Source: Motiliproteus coralliicola (lineage in GTDB: Bacteria > Pseudomonadota > Gammaproteobacteria > Pseudomonadales > Balneatricaceae). From it: 64,000 nucleotides of DNA. Where the stretch lies: contig NZ_QQOH01000001.1 of NCBI RefSeq assembly GCF_003345655.1, positions 1,426,001 to 1,490,000 on the forward strand, written 5' to 3'. The translations under genes were made by a program, and so were the position numbers. Below the pieces are notes generated by a model, which was not told the origin of the DNA, made no database searches, and saw only the letters and a list, made by a program, of their open reading frames with translations. Position 1 is the first letter of the stretch, and every line of letters begins with the position of its first letter. Positions 10,049-17,696 of this stretch are shown one piece after another.

Positions 10049-10240
10049 ATGGAAAGCAACGCTCAGCAGGCTGAGACCGATGATCAGATCGAGCAACTGC
10101 GGGGACTGTTACTCGCAGATATCCACACCATGATCAATTTCGCCCTCGAGTCCGGCATTCCGATTCCCAAAGAGCTGCGTTCGGAGATCAGCCAACTATT
10201 GGAACCGGGGGTTAATAACAAGCGGGAACAGCAACCATGA
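10049..10240 (+). CDS. Small hypothetical protein, translationally coupled to membrane protein
   Basis: A 63-residue acidic protein without membrane segments (starts MESNAQQAETDDQIEQL). A strong ribosome-binding region (GAGGGGGAGG at 10030-10039) precedes the ATG, and the stop overlaps the next start in an ATGA arrangement. These two points support a real gene although I recognise no family. The predicted helix-rich sequence could be a cytoplasmic partner of the downstream membrane protein. The approximately 295 bases upstream (9754-10048) contain the hairpin described separately and no other convincing gene. Confidence 0.6.
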   Translation: MESNAQQAETDDQIEQLRGLLLADIHTMINFALESGIPIPKELRSEISQLLEPGVNNKREQQP

Positions 10241-10890
10241 GCGGCCACGGTGAGCTGAATCGTGCGCTGAAGGTTCACAGCGAACTCTGCCGGTTGATCC
10301 GGCCTGTAACGCCCGAATCGATACGAGCCAGCCGGGTCAAAGATAATCTGACGCTTCAGGGACTGATTCTGGCCGGCTTGATCAGCTTCGTCCTCTTTGT
10401 CCTGCCACTGGCCACCCCGAACCTACCGCAGTTTGTCCAGATTCTGGGGGCCGCGGGTCTGGGCAGCACCTTCCATGCGCTCTACACCGCCAACAAGTAC
10501 CTACACCGCTCCACCTTCAACCCCAAGTACAACCAGAAATACATTATCAACTTCGCCCTGGGGTTGTTTGCCGGCAGCATTCTGGGCATGTTCGGCACCG
10601 ACCTGCTAGCCAAGCAACAAACCAGCTTTTTCCTTACCCCCAGCCTGCTGGCGCTGGTGGGTGGTTTTTCCGCCGAAGCGGTAGCGCAGATTCTGCAGCG
10701 GATTGCAGACACCCTGGTGACCATGGTCAAAGGCTCGTCAAGGGACAAGAATCAGGTCAAAACCGATAAGGCGATTACTCGGGCCAACGGCCATTTGGCC
10801 AGCAAGCTGCACCAGGCGCTTGAGGGCGATGAGCAACAGGTTCGGCAGAATGTGGAAAAGCTGCTGAAAGAGTTGTTGAATCAACGCTAA
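10237..10890 (+). CDS. Unrecognised multi-pass membrane protein
   Basis: A 217-residue protein with about four hydrophobic segments (near residues 45-65, 67-85, 103-123 and 129-150) and a basic, probably coiled, cytoplasmic tail of about 65 residues. Features include a Gly/Ala-rich pair GLFAGSILGMFG and LLALVGGFSAEAVAQIL. It overlaps the preceding 63-residue gene by four bases. I do not recognise the family. The helix-Gly-rich-helix ending followed by a charged tail resembles the small membrane proteins encoded at 13.2-15.3 kb, but similarity is architectural and not demonstrably sequence-based. Confidence 0.65.
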   Translation: MSGHGELNRALKVHSELCRLIRPVTPESIRASRVKDNLTLQGLILAGLISFVLFVLPLATPNLPQFVQILGAAGLGSTFHALYTANKYLHRSTFNPKYNQKYIINFALGLFAGSILGMFGTDLLAKQQTSFFLTPSLLALVGGFSAEAVAQILQRIADTLVTMVKGSSRDKNQVKTDKAITRANGHLASKLHQALEGDEQQVRQNVEKLLKELLNQR

Positions 10891-10919
10891 CCCCAAGCTG
10901 GTTTCAACTCGGACAGCTC

Positions 10920-11351
10920 TCAAGCTGTGGAACCCGTTTCCCGATAGATCGCCGGCTTGATATCAAGCAGCACGGTACCATCCAGACAGTCCAGCCCGAT
11001 AACCGTAATGCAGCCCTCGTCGATCCTGTCGATCGGTACGACCGCGGCCCCGATGGGGTTAGGTCGAATCGGCGTCCGGAGCGAAAACACCCCGTGTGGA
11101 TCACTGTCCGATTCCGACCTCTGCCACCTCACCTGTTGGGCCTTAGCGTGCCCCACTTCTGGCCGAGCAGCTCCCAACCAATAGAGAATCAAAATCAGCT
11201 GTCCCGGCTTAAGTCCCCGCAGCTCGTCCCAGTACGGCGGATTTAACTGTAGCTGGCACTGCGGTCCGTCCGGTTGGATATTTCTGGGGCACTGATCGAG
11301 CCTAAGGAACGGGGTACGGATCTGGCCGATTGCGATAAGTTGTGCTGGCAT
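10920..11351 (-). CDS. TrmO/TsaA-like tRNA methyltransferase family protein
   Basis: Resembles the N-terminal catalytic barrel of TrmO, which N6-methylates t6A37 of tRNA with S-adenosylmethionine. The 143-residue protein has the N-terminal IGQIRTPF, the SLRTPIRPNPIG core motif near residues 96-107 and the C-terminal LDGTVLLDIKPAI. It lacks the additional C-terminal domain of the E. coli enzyme, matching the short TsaA-like class found in many bacteria. It reads toward the membrane-protein gene and ends 29 bases from it. The substrate of short homologs is uncertain. Confidence 0.82.
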   Translation of the reverse strand: MPAQLIAIGQIRTPFLRLDQCPRNIQPDGPQCQLQLNPPYWDELRGLKPGQLILILYWLGAARPEVGHAKAQQVRWQRSESDSDPHGVFSLRTPIRPNPIGAAVVPIDRIDEGCITVIGLDCLDGTVLLDIKPAIYRETGSTA

Positions 11352-11366
11352 GCTGTGCTCCTCGCT

Positions 11367-12263
11367 TCAAACCGATGATCGGCCAGGCCGTGAGGCGACA
11401 ACGGCGTAAAGAAAGATTGTCACCAGGATAATTCCACCACCCAGCAGACTGGCCGACGGGGGGATCTCGCCAAAAACCCCGAACGCCCACAGAGGCGCAA
11501 AGACCGCCTCAATCATCAAAATCATGCCGACCTCCGCTGCCGTGATATAACGCGTGGCAACCTGCGAAAGCACCCGCCCGAAGGGTGCGGTGAACAGTCC
11601 CATCAGCGCCATAATGAGCCAGGTTTCAAGGCTGAACGACGACGGCGAGGCCAGCATGAACATCACCAGCGCCAGCAACAACCCGCCGACACCCACACTG
11701 GCCATGCGACTGACATGCTGGTATTTGCGCAGCAGGGTCTGATTCAGTGCCACACAGGTAACCGCGAATACGGCCAGCAGATCGCCGAACCAATTCCCGG
11801 TTTCATAGGAGCCGGAGACGACAATGCCAATCCCGATCATCACAAAGCCGATCGCTATCCAGGTCGCTCGTTGAGTGACCTCTCCCAGAAACAAGCGGCT
11901 GAAAACCGCCGCCAGTGCGGGTGCGGCACTGAGAATGACGAAGGTATTGGCGATCGAGGTGTTCTTAATGCTCAGCACCAGCGCCGACGCGCTACCCAGC
12001 ATCAAGATTCCCGAATAGATCACCGGTACTCCGCTCTCTTTCAGAGTCGCCAACAACCCTCGCTCATCGCGAAACTGGATGAAAAACGGCATCGAGATCG
12101 CCGTAAAGAGTCCAAATAAAAAGGCCGTGTCGAAACCACTGACACCGGAAAACCGGATAAAGATTGGATCGAAGCTCATCAACAAGGCGCCGATAAGAGC
12201 GATCAGAATACCCGCCAGTCGCGGATTCAATGAGCTTTTCAAGCTAGTGGTTTGAGTCTGCAT
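11367..12263 (-). CDS. EamA/DMT-family exporter
   Basis: A 298-residue, ten-helix drug/metabolite transporter with two EamA repeats (about residues 20-150 and 160-290). The start at 12263 follows a strong AGGAGGA ribosome-binding site (complement of 12268-12274) and is chosen over an upstream in-frame ATG at 12284. It is transcribed divergently from a TetR-type gene. Two palindromes lie in the shared promoter, so the transporter is probably the repressor's target. The substrate cannot be inferred. The TrmO-like gene starts 15 bases downstream and could be in the same operon. Confidence 0.85.
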   Translation of the reverse strand: MQTQTTSLKSSLNPRLAGILIALIGALLMSFDPIFIRFSGVSGFDTAFLFGLFTAISMPFFIQFRDERGLLATLKESGVPVIYSGILMLGSASALVLSIKNTSIANTFVILSAAPALAAVFSRLFLGEVTQRATWIAIGFVMIGIGIVVSGSYETGNWFGDLLAVFAVTCVALNQTLLRKYQHVSRMASVGVGGLLLALVMFMLASPSSFSLETWLIMALMGLFTAPFGRVLSQVATRYITAAEVGMILMIEAVFAPLWAFGVFGEIPPSASLLGGGIILVTIFLYAVVASRPGRSSV

Positions 12264-12277
12264 AGTATCCTCCTTAC

Positions 12278-12301
12278 AAATCATACCAGTCAGTATGATT
12301 T
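12278..12301. promoter_or_regulatory. Palindromic operator 1 in the EamA/TetR promoter
   Basis: Perfect 9-bp arms AAATCATAC and GTATGATTT separated by CAGTCA. It lies immediately upstream of the exporter's ribosome-binding site, so a bound repressor would block exporter transcription. The core is repeated 48 bp away as operator 2. Confidence 0.8.
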
Positions 12302-12328
12302 ATTAGAGTTGCAAGACTGTCAACAAAT

Positions 12329-12346
12329 TCATACCATTCAGTATGA
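12329..12346. promoter_or_regulatory. Palindromic operator 2 in the EamA/TetR promoter
   Basis: Arms TCATAC and GTATGA with a six-base spacer CATTCA, nearly identical to operator 1 (spacer CAGTCA). The site is about 20 bp upstream of the proposed GTG start of the TetR gene, fitting autoregulation. Confidence 0.75.
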
Positions 12347-12365
12347 TTTTTTGAGATGGCCGATA

Positions 12366-12950
12366 GTGAGTAAAGTTGAGCAGAATAAGCAGCGGAAACG
12401 AGAGGCGATCCTGACAGCAGCCCAGAACGTGTTCCTATCTGAAGGCTATGTGCTGGCTGGCATGGATCGGATCGCGGCCCAGGCTCAGGTCACCAAGCAG
12501 ACGGTGTACCGCTACTACCCTTCCAAGATCGAGCTCTTCAAAGCGACCCTACTGAAAATGGGTCAGGAGAATGGGTTCGACTTTGCCGATCAACTGCAGC
12601 AATCGGACAGCCGACAAGCCCTTTACGACTTTGCCAAAGGGTTTATCAAAGCTCACCTATCGGAGCAGCACCTGGCGACCTTTCGGTTGCTGGTCGCCGA
12701 GAGTGCTAAAGCTCCGGAACTGACCCGCAGCTTCTGTGATATCGGTCCTGACCACACCGCCGATAAACTCAGTGAGTTCTTCCGTCAACGCTTCGAACTC
12801 AAAGATCCTGAAGCCAGCGTACAACTCTGGACTGCGATGCTGCTGGCCCAACGTGCCGGGGTGCTGATCGGCATGGATAAGCCCAGCGAAGCGCAGATTG
12901 AGCAACATGCTAAACGGGCAACCGATATGTTGCTGGCATCGATCGGCTGA
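12366..12950 (+). CDS. TetR/AcrR-family transcriptional regulator
   Basis: A 194-residue repressor-type protein. The helix-turn-helix is at about residues 10-55 (AILTAAQNVFLSEGY, then VTKQTVYRYYPSKIELF) and the C-terminal ligand-binding domain follows. The open frame extends to 12252, but that would run through both operators; GTG at 12366 begins just before the conserved TetR region and is the likely start, with a weak GAG upstream. It is divergent from the EamA exporter and probably controls both genes through the two palindromes. The inducing ligand is unknown. Confidence 0.85.
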   Translation: MSKVEQNKQRKREAILTAAQNVFLSEGYVLAGMDRIAAQAQVTKQTVYRYYPSKIELFKATLLKMGQENGFDFADQLQQSDSRQALYDFAKGFIKAHLSEQHLATFRLLVAESAKAPELTRSFCDIGPDHTADKLSEFFRQRFELKDPEASVQLWTAMLLAQRAGVLIGMDKPSEAQIEQHAKRATDMLLASIG

Positions 12951-13027
12951 AATTCGAGTAACTCAAAGCCTGCCGGCAAGTTTCAACCTTGGTTAAATTC
13001 GGTCCGGCTCTTCGACGGTCCGGCATT

Positions 13028-13057
13028 CGAACCGGCCAGCCCGACCACGCCGGTTCG
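13028..13057. repeat. 9-bp inverted repeat downstream of the TetR gene
   Basis: Arms CGAACCGGC (13028-13036) and GCCGGTTCG (13049-13057) with a 12-base loop, 78 bases after the stop codon of the TetR gene. No T-tract follows, so it may or may not terminate transcription. Confidence 0.4.
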
Positions 13058-13201
13058 GTGTAGACAAACGCGCAACTTTTCAGCCCTCTGCTAACCTACT
13101 AATGATTCAGTTATTTTTGATCACAGTCGCGATGTATTAGGTAAATTGTGTTGGCTAAGAAGTACGCATAATTTCATAACGCCTTTAGAGGAGTGTGAAA
13201 C

Positions 13202-13645
13202 ATGCAGATCGCTGAAGCCGTTAAAGGGGTGCAGGAACTCGATACCGACGAACTCGAAGATTTCGGTGCCCGACTTTCCAAAGAGATTCCCGGCAAAACC
13301 CAAGCGCTGATCACCCGCTCGCTGGTTGAGAACATGAATTCGATGGAGAAGGCTCAGGTGGTCAAGGAAACCGCCGCGGATCTCTCCGATGAAGATAAAA
13401 CCCAGATCGCCCAATCCCTTGGCTTGGGCTCTCCCACGGAAAGAACCCTCGATAAACTCTGGAAAATCGCCGTCTGGGCTTTCGCCATCGTCATGGTCGG
13501 TTCGTTCCTGTTCATCGCCGCCGGTGCCTTTATCGAGAAGCCCGATACCCCCATCGCATCGGGCGATATTCTGCTAAGTATCTTTACCGCCTCTGTGGGA
13601 TTCTTTGCCGGCCTGTTTTCACCCAACCCTTCGCAAAACGGATAG
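13202..13645 (+). CDS. Unrecognised small membrane protein (two C-terminal helices)
   Basis: A 147-residue protein with a helical, charged cytoplasmic N-terminal region of about 90 residues and two membrane helices at the C-terminus (near 97-117 and 124-142). The last one is Gly/Phe-rich (TASVGFFAGLF). A strong AGAGGAG ribosome-binding site lies eight bases before the ATG, supporting the start. It is the first gene of a three-gene run with a lipoprotein (48 bases downstream) and another two-helix protein. I do not recognise a family. The architecture recalls the paired C-terminal membrane helices of some conflict-system proteins, which is a loose comparison only. Confidence 0.7.
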   Translation: MQIAEAVKGVQELDTDELEDFGARLSKEIPGKTQALITRSLVENMNSMEKAQVVKETAADLSDEDKTQIAQSLGLGSPTERTLDKLWKIAVWAFAIVMVGSFLFIAAGAFIEKPDTPIASGDILLSIFTASVGFFAGLFSPNPSQNG

Positions 13646-13696
13646 GTACACCGCCACCAGCAGCGTTCATCTAGGGTTACCTAAACGGAGAGGATG

Positions 13697-14797
13697 ATGA
13701 AAACAGTCAGGTTAGTGATGCTCTGTTTGATCACGCTGATCATCGGCGCCTGTTCCGGCAGCGGTAGTCAGATCGCATCCTTTGAGGACCTGACCACCGA
13801 GGCCAGTAAAGAGGGCTTCACCAAACTGCCCCAGTATCGGGTGATATCGATCCCGGGGCTGCTGCCGTTTTTGCAGGTCGGCGGAGTCCATTTTTATAAG
13901 CCCCAGCGCAAACCCTCCTCGGCGATCGGATTGAGTTTCGGTGAAAAAAGCTACACGGTCCAAACCACCATCGAGCCAACCAGGCTGACTGCCGATGGCT
14001 CTGAAAATGGCTGCGATGCCGGTTGCCTGGTCGAGATTCGAAATAAGATTCTAGCCGTCAAAGAAACCGCCGCACGGTTGATCGAAGAACGGGTCAACCT
14101 TACTCGGCTGGCCACCGACCCAGGCTCCTCCGGCGCAGTCCCCTCCTCGCGCAGCAGTTATCAACAGCTGCGCCAGAAATTAGATCAGAAGCATCGCGAC
14201 GCAGTGGCCGCCATCCAACACCGCGGCGTGATGGTGTTTCGCTGGAATACCAATACACGACAGCAGGGATCTCTGGGGCTGGGTGGCCTGTTCGGCGCTT
14301 CCGGCTCCAGCGATGAGACCCAGAGCGGCTTCGGTCTGTTAAGCGGTTTGCGAACCACCACCGTCTATCTGGGTAACGATATTCTCGCTACCTGGGGCGG
14401 GCTAAACGGAGATTCGAAATTTACCAATCGCCTCGAGCTGACCAGCTACACCCTGCAGGCCCGGCACATCCTCTATATGTCCGAGAACGATCTAAGTCGT
14501 TCACTGGGCGCCAAGCTGGAAGCCTCCTACGACCAGCTGACCAACCTGGATGAGACCCTCAAGACACTGGACAAGATCGAGATCAATGCGGCGCTGGCCA
14601 AGGTCTCCAATCTGGCCAATATCGGCGTCATCGGCGGTGCCAAGAGCGAGAAAATACCGATCGACTGGCAGAAGCTGGCCAACGGGGATGACCTGACTGG
14701 CCAGCACGACTGGCAGACCATCTATGCGGTGAAATCGGATCTGTCCGAAATACTCAAGATGATGAGACAGCTGAAACAGCCCGCGGTGAATCCCTAG
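13697..14797 (+). CDS. Hypothetical lipoprotein
   Basis: A 366-residue predicted outer- or inner-membrane lipoprotein. The signal peptide ends in the lipobox IGAC, with cysteine near residue 19, followed by SGSGSQ. Two cysteines occur close together near residue 96-100 (NGCDAGC). A Gly/Ser-rich segment lies near residues 190-215. The C-terminal third is rich in helical heptad-like patterns. ATG at 13694 directly precedes ATG at 13697; the latter is better spaced from GGAG at 13687-13690. I do not recognise a domain. It lies between two small membrane-protein genes read in the same direction. Confidence 0.72.
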   Translation: MKTVRLVMLCLITLIIGACSGSGSQIASFEDLTTEASKEGFTKLPQYRVISIPGLLPFLQVGGVHFYKPQRKPSSAIGLSFGEKSYTVQTTIEPTRLTADGSENGCDAGCLVEIRNKILAVKETAARLIEERVNLTRLATDPGSSGAVPSSRSSYQQLRQKLDQKHRDAVAAIQHRGVMVFRWNTNTRQQGSLGLGGLFGASGSSDETQSGFGLLSGLRTTTVYLGNDILATWGGLNGDSKFTNRLELTSYTLQARHILYMSENDLSRSLGAKLEASYDQLTNLDETLKTLDKIEINAALAKVSNLANIGVIGGAKSEKIPIDWQKLANGDDLTGQHDWQTIYAVKSDLSEILKMMRQLKQPAVNP

Positions 14798-14830
14798 CTA
14801 GGCTAACGGGATCAAGGTTTGGTGAGCGGC

Positions 14831-15286
14831 ATGTACGAAGAGAAGATCAATCCATCGACCATTCGGCTAGAAGAGGAAGAGGAAGCCGACGACGACTATC
14901 CGTCTAGAATAGGCTTCAACGCTGAATTGTCACCTCCGGAACGGCCCTCGCGCGCCCACTCCGGCAAAGAGCTCGACATGTCCGATGCGATCCATCAACT
15001 GATGCAGGAACGGCGCCTGATCGTCGACAACGACCAGCTCAGCACCCGTGACAAATTGAAACTACTGGAAACCAACCGCAAAGCACTGGTGATCGCCCGT
15101 GGCGGAACCGTGCGAAAGACCGAAAACGTGGTCTACGGCATTCTGATGTTCGGCGGCGTGGTGGTGATCATCCTGGCACTATTGACCACCTTTGCCGGGT
15201 TACCCGCCGAGGTAACCCTATCCTTCCTGGGCACCGTACTGGGCGGCACCATCGCGACCATTGCGCAGAAACTGGGGAAGCTCTGA
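14831..15286 (+). CDS. Unrecognised small membrane protein with acidic N-terminus
   Basis: A 151-residue protein with a very acidic start (run of Glu/Asp at about residues 10-20), a helical middle and two C-terminal membrane helices (about 103-122 and 128-146). The second is Gly-rich (FLGTVLGGTIATIAQ). It ends in basic residues QKLGKL. TTG at 14819 and GTG at 14822 are alternative starts; ATG at 14831 is preferred. It is the third gene of the run from 13202 and is convergent with fpr. No family is recognised; the helix-turn-helix membrane ending parallels the first gene of the run. Confidence 0.65.
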   Translation: MYEEKINPSTIRLEEEEEADDDYPSRIGFNAELSPPERPSRAHSGKELDMSDAIHQLMQERRLIVDNDQLSTRDKLKLLETNRKALVIARGGTVRKTENVVYGILMFGGVVVIILALLTTFAGLPAEVTLSFLGTVLGGTIATIAQKLGKL

Positions 15287-15324
15287 CCGACGATCTCTAC
15301 GACCAGAGCTACAACCCTTAGTAA

Positions 15325-16095
15325 TCAACGCTCAACAAAAGCTCGCTCGATCACATAGTGTCCCTGATCGCCATGGCGGGCCTCCTCGAATCCCATCTGA
15401 TCCAGAATGGAGCAGCAGTCTTTCAGCATCGATGGACTACCGCACAGCATGAATCGATCCTGCGCCGTATCCAGGTCTGGCATTCCCAACCGTTTGGTCA
15501 GGATGCCGTATTTGATCAGGTCCGTCAGACGCCCCTGATTCTTGAACGGCTCCCGGGTCACGGTCGGGTAGTAAACCAGCTTGTCGCGAATCAGCTCCCC
15601 CAGATATTCATGTTCCGGCAACTGGTGAATCATCTCGCTATAGGCCAGTTCCGACCGGTAACGCACACCATGGCAGAGGATCACCTTGTCGTACTTCTCG
15701 TAGATCTCCGGGTCCTTGATCAGACTCAGAAACGGCGCTAACCCGGTGCCGGTACTGATCAGGTAGAGATGACGGCCCGGTAGGAGATGATCATCGATCA
15801 GGGTGCCGGTGGGCTTACGGCTGATCAGGATTTCATCGCCGACCTGAATCTGCTGCAGCTTCGAGGTCAGCGGGCCGTCCTGGACCTTGATACTGAAAAA
15901 CTCCAGCTCGTCTTCGTGGTTGGCACTGGCAATACTGTAGGCACGCATCAACGGCCGTCCCTGATGCTCCAGACCGATCATGGTGAAGTGACCGTTCTTG
16001 AATCGAAATCCCGGATCCCGGCTGGTTTTGAAGCTGAACAGGGTGTCGTTCCAGTGATGTACGCTTAGCACCCGCTCCTGACCGATCGCTGCCAT
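15325..16095 (-). CDS. fpr: Ferredoxin/flavodoxin-NADP+ reductase
   Basis: An FAD enzyme passing electrons between NADPH and ferredoxin or flavodoxin, often for iron-sulfur repair and oxidative-stress defence. The 256-residue protein matches the bacterial subclass: FAD-binding RAYSIASANHEDELEFF near residue 50, NADP-binding STGTGLAPFLSLI near 113, CGSPSML near 225, and a C-terminus ending HYVIERAFVER. The divergent LysR-type gene and a 10-bp inverted repeat between them match the Pseudomonas fpr-finR arrangement. Confidence 0.94.
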   Translation of the reverse strand: MAAIGQERVLSVHHWNDTLFSFKTSRDPGFRFKNGHFTMIGLEHQGRPLMRAYSIASANHEDELEFFSIKVQDGPLTSKLQQIQVGDEILISRKPTGTLIDDHLLPGRHLYLISTGTGLAPFLSLIKDPEIYEKYDKVILCHGVRYRSELAYSEMIHQLPEHEYLGELIRDKLVYYPTVTREPFKNQGRLTDLIKYGILTKRLGMPDLDTAQDRFMLCGSPSMLKDCCSILDQMGFEEARHGDQGHYVIERAFVER

Positions 16096-16129
16096 CTAGC
16101 TCTACCTCGTTCTATCTGCCATCAACATA

Positions 16130-16161
16130 TAACTAAAACCTATAAAAAGAAGTTTTAGTTA
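16130..16161. promoter_or_regulatory. Inverted repeat between fpr and finR-like gene
   Basis: Perfect 10-bp arms TAACTAAAAC and GTTTTAGTTA separated by 12 bases. It lies 35 bp upstream of fpr and 79 bp upstream of the LysR gene. Several T-N11-A frames fit inside. It is the best candidate for the activator's binding site. Confidence 0.72.
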
Positions 16162-16240
16162 AAACTTGCAGACACTTTAGTCCCGAACTAACTTATCTGC
16201 CAAACGACTATTTCAAATATGCTTAATCGATTTTTTAAAT

Positions 16241-17119
16241 ATGAGATACAGCCTTCGTCAACTGCAGGTCTTCCTCGAGACGGCCCGACAGCAGAACATC
16301 AGCCGCGCGGCAGCGTCGTTGTCGATGTCGCAAAGTGCCGCCAGCAGCGCCTTGAAAGAACTCGAGAGCCAGTTCGACATCCAGTTGTTCGACCGGATCG
16401 GAAAGCGACTGCAGCTCAATGAACTGGGGCGCTTGATGTTGCCCCGAGCTCAGGCCTTGCTGGAACAGGCTTTAGCACTGGAGGCAGACCTAGATCGCCA
16501 TGCCGAGAGCGGCCCGCTCAAAGTCGGTGCCACCCTGACCATCGGTAATTACCTGATGGTGCCGCTGATCGCCCGCTACATGGCCCACTGCGCCAGCGCC
16601 CGTATCAATCTGGAGATGGCCAATACCGCCGAGATCGCCGAGCAGGTACTCAATTTCGATCTGGATATCGGTCTGATAGAAGGTGAGTTGCAGCACCCGG
16701 ACCTGTTGATTACCCCCTGGCGCGACGACGAGCTGGTACTGTTCTGCGCCCCGGACCACCCATTGGCCGCCAAGGGGCGGCTTTCGGATCCGGATCTGAC
16801 CGCAGTCGAGTGGATCTTAAGGGAGCCGGGCTCCGGTACCCGCCAAGTGTTCGAACGGGCCATGCACGGCCTGCTGCCCCACCTGAACATCACCCTGCAG
16901 TTGCAACACACCGAAACCATCAAACGGGCGGTAGCCTCAGGGCTAGGCATCGGCTGCCTGTCCCGGATAGCGCTGATTGATGCCTTCCACCACCGGACGC
17001 TGGTTCCTCTGGATGCACCGGGACGGGACTTCAGCCGTCGACTCTATTTTGTCCAGCATCGGCATAAATATCTCAGTGCAGGGATCCGACGTTGGATCGA
17101 TATCTGTCGGGAACCATAA
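16241..17119 (+). CDS. finR: LysR-type regulator, probable FinR
   Basis: A 292-residue LysR-family regulator with an N-terminal winged helix (RYSLRQLQVFLETAR, then AASLSMSQSAASSALKELE) and a periplasmic-binding-protein-like effector domain. Its divergent placement beside fpr is the known arrangement of finR, whose product activates fpr under superoxide or related stress in Pseudomonas. The DNA-binding helix and effector-domain motif TLTIGNYLMVPLI are consistent. The symbol rests on context and overall resemblance and not on a signature motif. Confidence 0.82.
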   Translation: MRYSLRQLQVFLETARQQNISRAAASLSMSQSAASSALKELESQFDIQLFDRIGKRLQLNELGRLMLPRAQALLEQALALEADLDRHAESGPLKVGATLTIGNYLMVPLIARYMAHCASARINLEMANTAEIAEQVLNFDLDIGLIEGELQHPDLLITPWRDDELVLFCAPDHPLAAKGRLSDPDLTAVEWILREPGSGTRQVFERAMHGLLPHLNITLQLQHTETIKRAVASGLGIGCLSRIALIDAFHHRTLVPLDAPGRDFSRRLYFVQHRHKYLSAGIRRWIDICREP

Positions 17120-17180
17120 GCAGCAGACAAACCCCGCCATAGGTTTTATGATTTAACCATCGAACTGGAAAGCGGATCAT

Positions 17181-17516
17181 ATGAATATCAACGACCCCTT
17201 CGGGCGCATGGGCAAACAACGTCAACGAGAGTACGAGTCCCTGCGCGAACAGCTACACCAGGTGGGACTGAGCAACCGCGTCGACGCCCAAGAGCTGATC
17301 AGCAATCTGGAGAAACGCCAACGCTTCGGCCTGGTCGTGATCATTCCGATAGCTGCCCTGCTGGCATTACTGTTCCCGGATTTCCGGATCGTCACGGTGA
17401 GCTTCGGAGCCCTGGCCTGTCTGTGGCTGGTCAACACCACAAGGCGCGGCAAGATGTACATCGAGCGCTTTATCAAAGAGGAACTGGCTGATCACGGTGA
17501 TTCGGAAAGCTTCTAG
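17181..17516 (+). CDS. Small two-helix membrane protein
   Basis: A 111-residue protein with a basic, coiled N-terminal third (RQREYESLREQLHQ) and two adjacent membrane helices (about residues 52-68 and 72-88) followed by a charged tail. I do not recognise the family. It starts 61 bases after the finR-like gene, with GGAAAGCGG upstream of the ATG, so it could be in the same transcript. No cysteine-rich or catalytic motif is visible. Confidence 0.6.
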   Translation: MNINDPFGRMGKQRQREYESLREQLHQVGLSNRVDAQELISNLEKRQRFGLVVIIPIAALLALLFPDFRIVTVSFGALACLWLVNTTRRGKMYIERFIKEELADHGDSESF

Positions 17517-17696
17517 CACAGGTTCTCGTTTTCTCGACCCTTAAATCTCAGCAACTTTCGATTCCAAAGCGAAGCCAACAACCTGGCTGTGTTTTTTAAC
17601 TATCCAGCCATTAAATCATTAGTTTCTAACTGCCAAAAACTCGCCCTTGCCCCTAAGATAGCTCTCTTTCAGAAACACCGTTTGAGAGCTACCGCA

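Noticed and set aside
10049-15286. The membrane-protein genes as a prophage holin-lysis cassette
   Set aside because: No endolysin, spanin, integrase or phage structural gene is present, and composition matches neighbours.
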